DNA from: an uncultured Oscillospiraceae bacterium
GTDB lineage: Bacteria > Bacillota > Clostridia > Oscillospirales > Oscillospiraceae
Assembly (NCBI GenBank): GCA_934546725.1
Contig: CAKTED010000042.1
Coordinates: 1-9,749, forward strand
DNA length: 9,749 bases
Direction: 5' to 3'
Positions 1 to 4,635 of the stretch are shown in pieces. The notes below the pieces were generated by a model, which was not told the origin of the DNA, ran no database searches, and saw only the letters and a list, made by a program, of their open reading frames with translations. Position 1 is the stretch's first letter, and every line of letters begins with the position of its first letter. Position numbers and translations under genes: made by a program.

Positions 1-136
1 GATCGGGACTGCCGAATTTGTTCTTAAGGCCGTCGCGCATTTGTGTAAAAACCCTGGCCTGGCAGTTGTATTCACTGCAAAGCTCCTTATATCTGCGTAC
101 CATGCAGTCGTTTCCGCCAACGATGACTACGCTCAT
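1..136 (-). CDS. DUF2325 family protein, N-terminal part (runs off the left edge)
   Basis: Reading leftwards from the ATG at 136-134 gives 45 codons with no stop before the window edge. The protein begins MSVVIVGGND and continues with CMVRRYKELC and a VFTQM segment, which matches the start of DUF2325 proteins as I know them: small Rossmann-like proteins of unknown biochemical function in Firmicutes, usually about 100 residues. A Shine-Dalgarno AGGAGA at 145-150 lies 8 bases upstream and supports this start. The gene follows the metal ATPase gene on the same strand, but a terminator (254-299) separates them, so it is probably a new transcription unit. A perfect inverted repeat of the feo-operator type (158-181) sits just before the ribosome site, which ties it to the iron regulon. 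Family assignment is fairly secure; function is unknown, and the C-terminus and any downstream genes are not visible. Confidence 0.8.
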   Translation of the reverse strand, partial: MSVVIVGGNDCMVRRYKELCSEYNCQARVFTQMRDGLKNKFGSPD

Positions 137-157
137 GTGTAAATTCTCCTTTCACGC

Positions 158-181
158 TTTGGTTAGCGACTGCTAACCAAA
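158..181. promoter_or_regulatory. Operator-like inverted repeat 1 (TTAG-N6-CTAA type)
   Basis: TTTGGTTAG-N6-CTAACCAAA is perfectly symmetric; the N6 is CGACTG, so the arms reach 10 bp. It lies between the ribosome site of the DUF2325 gene and whatever promoter drives it. The core matches four further sites near feoB and feoA, so binding by a shared iron- or metal-responsive repressor is the natural inference. I could not find a convincing -35/-10 pair for this gene. Confidence 0.75.
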
Positions 182-195
182 GGACTTTAAATAAT

Positions 196-209
196 CGCCC
201 TTTTGGGCG
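196..209. other. Small GC hairpin in the leader of the DUF2325 gene
   Basis: CGCCC-TTTT-GGGCG forms a 5-bp stem with a 4-base loop. It has no uridine run on either side, so it is not a standard terminator. It sits 15 bases upstream of operator 1. It may be part of a leader RNA or may mean nothing. Confidence 0.35.
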
Positions 210-253
210 GTGTGTGTTTGTGTTAATGCTTGTATTTACGATATCATTTTAGC

Positions 254-299
254 GAAGAAAAGGAGCCCGTTCCACTCCAAAAAGGCTGAAACAGGCTCC
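254..299 (-). terminator. Intrinsic terminator after the metal ATPase gene
   Basis: On the minus strand GGAGCCTGTTTC (299-288) can pair with GGAACGGGCTCC (273-262), giving a 12-bp stem that includes two G-T wobbles, followed by TTTTCTTC. It begins 19 bases after the stop codon of the ATPase gene, which is where a terminator of that unit is expected. Confidence 0.75.
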
Positions 300-318
300 A
301 ATCGGACAGATAAAACTC

Positions 319-2394
319 TCAGTCCAAAAGATTCTTCATGCTGTGCAGGCTGATGCCGAGCGTTGAAATATTATGCAGCAGCGCGGAGGTCGCGGGCGGG
401 AGAATACCGGCCACGCCCATGACGATGAGGAAGAGGTTGAAGGAAACGATGAAGCGGTAATTACACCTTATGCGCTTCATCAGCGCATCGCTGAGCGATT
501 TGAGCGTAAGCAGGGCGAAAAGATCGTTTGCGGATATGGTTATGTCCGCGATCTCGCGGGCTATGGCCGCTCCGCTGCTTATGGCTATGCCGGCGTCCGC
601 CTCGGAGAGGGCGGGAGAGTCGTTCACGCCGTCGCCGACCATTATGACCTTGCGGCCCGCTGCGCGCTCGGCGTGGATAAAGCTGGCCTTATCCTCTGGC
701 AGCACCTCGGCGTGATATTCGTCCACCCCGACGGCCGCCGCCACGGCGCGGGCGGTTTTCTCGTTATCCCCGGTCATCATGACTATTTTGTTTATGCCCA
801 GCCTGTGCAGACTGGATATAACGGCCCCGGCCTCCTCGCGCAGCGGGTCGGAGATGCAGATGACGGCTGCGAGTACGCCGGAAATGGCAAGATAGAGATG
901 TGAATATTCCTCGGGCAGGGCGTCGAATTTTTCCTGTTCGCCCTCGGGAATAACGCAGCCCTCGTCCTGAAAAACGAAGTGGTAGCTGCCGATGATGACC
1001 TTTTCGTCGCCAACGAGGCTTGAAATACCGTGCGCGACGACGTATTCCACCTTGGAATGGCGCTCCTCGTGATTGAGGCCGCGCTCCTTTGCCGCGTTTA
1101 CAACGGCGTTTGCCATGGAGTGCGGATAGTGCTCCTCAAGGCAGGCGGCGAGGCGGAGCATATTGTCCGGCTCATGCTCGCCGAAGACCTCTATCTGCGC
1201 GACCTTCGGGGAGGCGTAGGTGAGAGTGCCGGTCTTGTCAAAGACGAGAGTCGTCGCTCCGGAGACGGCCTCAAGGAATTTGCCGCCCTTTATGGAGATG
1301 TTGTAGTAGCCGGCCTCGCGCATGGCCGAGAGCACGGCTATGGGCATGGAGAGCTTCAGCGCGCAGGAAAAGTCCACCATCAGAATGGAGAGAGCCTTCG
1401 TCACATTGCGCGTGAGCAGATATGTAAGGATGGTACCGCCGAGGCTGAAGGGAACGAGCCTGTCGGCCAGATGAGACGCTGCGTCCTCCGTGGAGGATTT
1501 GAGCTTCTCCGATTCCTCTATCATTTTAACGATGCGGTCGTAGCGGCCCGAGCCGGTGTTTTTGTCCACGCAGATGACGCATTCGCCCTCCTCGACGACC
1601 GTACCGGCATAAACATAGCTGCCGTGCTCCTTGCGGACGGGCATGGACTCGCCGGTGATGGACGCCTGGTTTACGAATACCTCGCCGGAAACAAGCTTTC
1701 CGTCGAGCGGGATCATGCTGCCGGTGCGGACAACTATGTTGTCGCCAACGTTCACGCTGCCGACGGGGACAAGGACCTCAACGCCGTCTGCGAGCATCCA
1801 CACCTTGTCCACATTGAGCGACATGCTGCGCGCGAGGTCGTCCACGGATTTCTTGTGCGTCCACTCCTCAAGGATCTCGCCGATCCTGAGCAGGAACATG
1901 ATGGACGAGGCCGTGCCGCAGTCGCCGCGCAGGATGGAAACGGCGATGGCCGTTGCGTCAAGCACCGGGACCTCGATCTTTCCGCGCAGCAGGCATTTTA
2001 TGCCTTTTTTGATGTAGCCGAGAGAGCGGACTACGGATATTACCGCGCGGATGGGCGCGGGGATGAAAAGCCTGCTGAAGCAGCGGCGCAGCACGCAGTT
2101 TACCAGCTTGTCCTGATACTCGCGGTTCAGCTCGCGGCCTGTGCGGTCGGGAACGAGGGCGAGAGCAGTCTCATCGGTGTATGAAAAGCGGCTGAGCGCG
2201 TGCACGATATCCTGCCTGCCGGAGACGAAAAATATCACGGCGTCGCAGGTGCGGTCATAGACCTTGACGTCGGTAACGCCGTCAACGTTTCTGAGATAGT
2301 ATTCAAGAATGTCCGCCTGGTGAAGAGTCATCCTGCGCTGCTCGGCGTGGATGCGCAGTCTCCCGACGGTTTCATGCAATATTCTGCATTTCAT
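319..2394 (-). CDS. fezB: P1B-type metal ATPase of the P1B-6 / ferrosome (FezB-like) type
   Basis: This 691-residue protein is a P-type ATPase that should pump a transition metal, most likely Fe(II), across a membrane using ATP. Visible motifs are TGES (247-250, actuator), the phosphorylation site DKTGT (386-390), HSMA (425-428, where P1B pumps normally have HP), TGDN (541-544) and GDGVNDSPAL (587-596). The transport helix carries SCALKLS (343-349) in place of CPC/CPx, so the usual helix proline next to the cysteine is absent. The N-terminal domain (about 1-60) is HMA-sized but has no CxxC; it has GRLR at 11-14. The arginine-rich N-terminus and SCA motif are what I know of P1B-6 ATPases, named FezB in ferrosome clusters. 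Membrane segments include about 145-170, 313-355 and 645-675. The start at 2394 has GGAGGA at 2401-2406. It lies 81 bases downstream of the small DUF6110 gene, with a terminator-like hairpin between. An ordinary Mn/Fe exporter is the alternative. Confidence 0.88.
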   Translation of the reverse strand: MKCRILHETVGRLRIHAEQRRMTLHQADILEYYLRNVDGVTDVKVYDRTCDAVIFFVSGRQDIVHALSRFSYTDETALALVPDRTGRELNREYQDKLVNCVLRRCFSRLFIPAPIRAVISVVRSLGYIKKGIKCLLRGKIEVPVLDATAIAVSILRGDCGTASSIMFLLRIGEILEEWTHKKSVDDLARSMSLNVDKVWMLADGVEVLVPVGSVNVGDNIVVRTGSMIPLDGKLVSGEVFVNQASITGESMPVRKEHGSYVYAGTVVEEGECVICVDKNTGSGRYDRIVKMIEESEKLKSSTEDAASHLADRLVPFSLGGTILTYLLTRNVTKALSILMVDFSCALKLSMPIAVLSAMREAGYYNISIKGGKFLEAVSGATTLVFDKTGTLTYASPKVAQIEVFGEHEPDNMLRLAACLEEHYPHSMANAVVNAAKERGLNHEERHSKVEYVVAHGISSLVGDEKVIIGSYHFVFQDEGCVIPEGEQEKFDALPEEYSHLYLAISGVLAAVICISDPLREEAGAVISSLHRLGINKIVMMTGDNEKTARAVAAAVGVDEYHAEVLPEDKASFIHAERAAGRKVIMVGDGVNDSPALSEADAGIAISSGAAIAREIADITISANDLFALLTLKSLSDALMKRIRCNYRFIVSFNLFLIVMGVAGILPPATSALLHNISTLGISLHSMKNLLD

Positions 2395-2408
2395 GGGTAT
2401 TCCTCCAT

Positions 2409-2447
2409 AAAAAAGCCGGAAAGATGATTAAAAAACACCTCTCCGGC
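2409..2447 (-). terminator. Terminator or attenuator between the DUF6110 gene and the ATPase gene
   Basis: On the minus strand GCCGGA at 2447-2442 pairs with TCCGGC at 2420-2415. The stem can extend to about 12 bp through G-T wobbles, with an AT-rich loop, and is followed directly by six T residues (2414-2409). The T run ends three bases before the GGAGGA ribosome site of the ATPase gene. Partial read-through would give more of the small protein than of the pump. Confidence 0.72.
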
Positions 2448-2475
2448 CTGCGGGTCTGATATTTGCCTGCGGGAC

Positions 2476-2787
2476 TTATTCGGCCGTGGTATCCTCGGCA
2501 GCCGTCTCAGCAGCACCGGTCTCTTCGGTGCAGCAGCAACAGCTGTCCTCAATGACCTCTTCCTCGGCGGCGTAATCCTCGTTGATCTTCTTTGCGTCGG
2601 CCATGATGTCGTCCGCGCCCTCTTTGATCTTCGTAGCGGTGGTCATAACGCAGTCCTTAGCGCGGATAGCCGCGGCAGCGGTATGAGCATAGGCCTTTCT
2701 GGCACCCTTGCTGCTGAGAATTTTGATACCGGCGGTACCGAAAAGAACGCCACCGGCGAACAGACCAGCTTTTCCCCAATTATTCAT
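2476..2787 (-). CDS. fezA: DUF6110 small membrane protein, FezA-like
   Basis: A 103-residue protein whose N-terminus, MNNWGKAGLFAGGVLFGTAG, is a glycine-rich hydrophobic segment (about 5-24) able to span or bend a membrane. A helical, Ala/Lys-rich region follows (about 28-75), then an acidic tail containing four consecutive cysteines (83-86). I recognise the N-terminal pattern as DUF6110. In C. difficile a small membrane protein (FezA) and a P1B-6 ATPase (FezB) are both needed to form ferrosomes; equating this protein with FezA is inference from size, the membrane segment and position directly before the ATPase. The start at 2787 has GGAGGA at 2795-2800, 7 bases away. A good promoter lies at 2854-2882, so this is the first gene of the fez-like unit. 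The cysteine cluster could bind metal. Confidence 0.8.
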   Translation of the reverse strand: MNNWGKAGLFAGGVLFGTAGIKILSSKGARKAYAHTAAAAIRAKDCVMTTATKIKEGADDIMADAKKINEDYAAEEEVIEDSCCCCTEETGAAETAAEDTTAE

Positions 2788-2853
2788 AACTGATTCCTCC
2801 TTGAAATTTATCCTTTATAAACGAAAAATTGAGAGCTGCTTATTAATTCTGAT

Positions 2854-2882
2854 ATTATATGAACGAACCCCCTGCGCTGCAA
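2854..2882 (-). promoter_or_regulatory. Promoter of the fezA-fezB-like unit
   Basis: On the minus strand TTGCAG (2882-2877) is followed after exactly 17 bases by a perfect TATAAT (2859-2854). The predicted start is near 2847, giving a leader of about 60 bases before the DUF6110 start codon. The spacer contains GGGGG. No TTAG-N6-CTAA operator is present here, unlike at the feo promoter. The adjacent AraC-type regulator is a plausible controller. Confidence 0.75.
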
Positions 2883-2919
2883 CTCCAAAAAGACATTTTT
2901 ACAAAAAAAGCGAAAATAA

Positions 2920-3795
2920 TCACGATTCACAGCTTGATATGCTGCTGCGGTATTCGTTTGGAGATATCCCGAACGTATCACGAAAGGCTTTGGCAAATTT
3001 GCTGCCGTTATCATAGCCGTATATTCCGGCGACCTCAAGAACGGTCATGTCCGTGCTCACGAGGGTCTGCGCGGCGGCCCGCATCTTCTGCTCGCGGATA
3101 TATGCGTATACGGAGGTGCCGTAAACTCCCCTGAAGCAGGTTTTGAGCTGAGTGGGCGAGACGTGGAAAACGGCTGCAAGGCCGTCTATCGTCACCCGGC
3201 TGTCCATATGCTCGCTCAGATAGCGACATACATCCTTGGCAAGCTGCGACTGCCTGCCGGAAAGCTGATTTTTTTTCTGCTCCGTACTCACCGGCATCGC
3301 GCTGAGAAAAAGCAGCAGCTCGAGGATCTTTACCTTGAAGTACCCCTTTTTTATGCTGTCCGGCACGGAGTACAGCTCGGAAAATATGTGCTCTATCGAC
3401 TGCTCGGAGCGCGCAACGAAGCAATCGCCGCCGCCGCAGAATTTTTCAAGCAACGCGGCGGGCTGGACGTTCACGTCCTCAAGCAGGCAGGAAAGACATG
3501 ACGGAGCGGAGTTTACGTCTATCGCTATGCTCACGCCGAGATAATGGCCGAGCGGGAAATAGGGCGCGGGGTCGGAGGTGCGGCGCAGGCTGATGGAAAG
3601 GTCGTCCTCCGTGAGATAAAAAAATCTGTCGCCGGAGCCGCATTCCATGCGGCCCTCGCGGCAGTGATTGATTTCAAGAACGTCCCTGCCGCAGTCGCTG
3701 CGTTCGCAGTGCGGAGAATGTATATTATAATATGTAAGGGTAATACCGGGAAAAACGCCGTATTCAGTGGCCGAGTTGGAAACGGAGGGGAGCAT
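2920..3795 (-). CDS. AraC-family transcriptional regulator
   Basis: A 291-residue protein. The last 100 residues contain the two helix-turn-helix units of AraC/XylS regulators: TIDGLAAVFHVSPTQLKTCF at about 202-221, and a second at about 251-272 with the family signature around YGYDNGSKFAKAF, ending FGISPNEYR. The N-terminal 180 residues would be the sensing/dimerisation domain; I see no enzyme motif there. I chose the ATG at 3795 because GGAGG (3803-3807) is then 7 bases away; the GTG at 3798 is in frame but only 4 bases from it. This ATG overlaps the stop codon of the DtxR-like gene (TGATG), so the two are co-translated. AraC proteins often regulate iron and siderophore genes, and this one ends just upstream of the fez-like promoter, which makes that promoter its most likely target. 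No ligand can be named. Confidence 0.9.
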   Translation of the reverse strand: MLPSVSNSATEYGVFPGITLTYYNIHSPHCERSDCGRDVLEINHCREGRMECGSGDRFFYLTEDDLSISLRRTSDPAPYFPLGHYLGVSIAIDVNSAPSCLSCLLEDVNVQPAALLEKFCGGGDCFVARSEQSIEHIFSELYSVPDSIKKGYFKVKILELLLFLSAMPVSTEQKKNQLSGRQSQLAKDVCRYLSEHMDSRVTIDGLAAVFHVSPTQLKTCFRGVYGTSVYAYIREQKMRAAAQTLVSTDMTVLEVAGIYGYDNGSKFAKAFRDTFGISPNEYRSSISSCES

Positions 3796-4193
3796 CACAG
3801 CGCCTCCCTGAGCGAGGAGGCGTCCGGCTCCGGGGCCCTGAGCATTCCCTCGAGGCTCTTTTCCGGCACCTCTGCCAGAAGAGCGTAGGCCGCGGCCTTT
3901 ACGTCGGCTTCGTTCGCGAGCAGGGAGGAAAGGCTGCCGCAGATGGCGTCAAAATATCTGGCGTAGCGCTCGGCAAGGTCGCGGCCGTCGTCCGTAAAGA
4001 AGGCCTCGCCATAGCGGTCCTTGCGTATGAGCTGCATGTCGCGCAGTGTGTTCATCATGGTGTGTACGCTGGGCCTGGTTATACCGAGCGAGTCTGCGAT
4101 ATCAACGCAGCGAACGCCCTTGCCGTCCTGCATGAGCTCGTTCATTACGAGCAGGTACTTGATGTTTGCCGCAGTGAGAAGCTGCTTTGCCAA
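3795..4193 (-). CDS. DtxR/MntR-like regulator with a degenerate metal site
   Basis: A 132-residue protein. Residues about 8-70 form a winged helix-turn-helix close to DtxR/MntR: IKYLLVMNEL, then VDIADSLGITRPSVHTMMNTL with the conserved P-S-V of the recognition helix, then a wing ending FTDDGRDLAERYARY. Residues 72-125 correspond to the dimerisation/metal domain. The usual His, Cys and Glu ligands (DtxR H79, E83, H98, C102, E105, H106) are almost all missing by eye; the only histidine in the protein, H44, is in the DNA-binding helix. The start is TTG, chosen because AAGGAGG (4203-4209) lies 9 bases upstream; the next ATG (codon 17) would delete the first helix. The gene overlaps the AraC-type gene. 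It is the obvious local candidate for the TTAG-N6-CTAA operators, though how it would sense iron is unclear. A MarR-like protein is a less likely alternative. Confidence 0.83.
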   Translation of the reverse strand: MAKQLLTAANIKYLLVMNELMQDGKGVRCVDIADSLGITRPSVHTMMNTLRDMQLIRKDRYGEAFFTDDGRDLAERYARYFDAICGSLSSLLANEADVKAAAYALLAEVPEKSLEGMLRAPEPDASSLREAL

Positions 4194-4202
4194 GGCGCTG
4201 AG

Positions 4203-4209
4203 CCTCCTT
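4203..4209 (-). promoter_or_regulatory. Ribosome binding site that fixes a TTG start
   Basis: AAGGAGG on the minus strand, 9 bases before TTG at 4193-4191. It is the only strong Shine-Dalgarno near the 5' end of the DtxR-like gene and decides the start codon. Confidence 0.7.
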
Positions 4210-4227
4210 CCGTCTGTTCTGTGAATT

Positions 4228-4269
4228 CCCTGTCAAAACGGTTTTCCGGAGAAAACCGCTTTGACAGGG
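4228..4269 (-). repeat. Long hairpin 1: 19-bp arms with a UCCG tetraloop
   Basis: Arms 4228-4246 and 4251-4269 are complementary with a single mismatch, enclosing four bases. In minus-strand RNA the mismatch becomes a G-U pair and the loop reads C(UCCG)G, a stable UNCG tetraloop. Both points favour minus-strand RNA, the direction of the surrounding genes. No uridine run follows, so it is not a simple terminator. It precedes the DtxR-like gene's ribosome site by about 20 bases and may set mRNA processing or stability, or be a copy of an interspersed palindrome. Confidence 0.7.
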
Positions 4270-4297
4270 GCGGGAGAAGCAGCTTGCAGCTCCCGCC
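4269..4297. repeat. Hairpin 2, abutting hairpin 1
   Basis: GGCGGGAG at 4269-4276 pairs perfectly with CTCCCGCC at 4290-4297. Inside, GCA and TGC can pair again around a 3-base loop. It shares its edge base with hairpin 1, so the two helices would stack end to end. Confidence 0.6.
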
Positions 4298-4329
4298 GGT
4301 GTACTGAGCCGGGTGTGAATAGCAGGTGG

Positions 4330-4349
4330 AAAGCCTTTACTCAGGCTTT
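4330..4349. terminator. Weak terminator-like hairpin after the Cys-rich gene
   Basis: AAAGCCT and AGGCTTT form a 7-bp stem with a 6-base loop, 18 bases past the stop codon of the Cys-rich gene. On the minus strand only CTTT then CC follows, so termination would be inefficient; read-through into the regulator genes is likely. Confidence 0.4.
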
Positions 4350-4367
4350 TAAAAGTCCTGGGATATT

Positions 4368-4571
4368 TTATTTTGCGTGGTGGCAGGCTGAGCAGGAGGA
4401 GCAGCCGGAGCAGGCCGAGCAGGCTCCGCCGCAGCTCTGGCAGTTTCCGCCGCACAAATGCTTTCCTTTTTTAAGGTCCCTTCTCATCGAGCGGACTATT
4501 GCGAAGACTACGGCCGCCACAACGAGCAGAACTATGAATGTGCCTATATTGGATGTGATAAAGTCCAGCAT
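4368..4571 (-). CDS. FeoB-associated Cys-rich membrane protein
   Basis: A 67-residue protein with one N-terminal transmembrane helix (about 7-26), a basic cytoplasmic-type linker (RSMRRDLKKGK) and a tail with eight cysteines at 40, 44, 47, 51, 54, 57, 60 and 63, ending in CHHAK. This is the pattern of the FeoB-associated Cys-rich family, found next to feoB in Firmicutes. A role in handing or buffering Fe(II), or in protecting FeoB, is often suggested in the family but I know of no firm proof. GGAGGG at 4579-4584 lies 7 bases before the ATG. It starts 64 bases after the feoB stop, with no terminator between, so it is in the feo operon. Confidence 0.9.
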   Translation of the reverse strand: MLDFITSNIGTFIVLLVVAAVVFAIVRSMRRDLKKGKHLCGGNCQSCGGACSACSGCSSCSACHHAK

Positions 4572-4635
4572 TTTTTATCCCTCCGTTTCATTTCAGAAAA
4601 CCATGCCGGGAAAATCGATTTGACCGCTGTCCGCC

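Noticed and set aside
1030..2184. Long open frame of 384 codons on the plus strand
   Set aside because: It lies wholly within the ATPase gene on the other strand, has no ribosome site or domain, and its His/Gly/Ala/Asp-rich composition is that of an antisense shadow of a GC-rich gene.
2446..2473. Direct repeat GCCTGCGGG separated by about 10 bases
   Set aside because: Two short copies only, partly at the terminator edge; no sign of a mobile element or regulatory site.
2892..2918. A/T-only hairpin and T run after the AraC gene
   Set aside because: AAAAA-TGTC-TTTTT on the minus strand has no GC stem and is unlikely to terminate well; it was not listed as a terminator.
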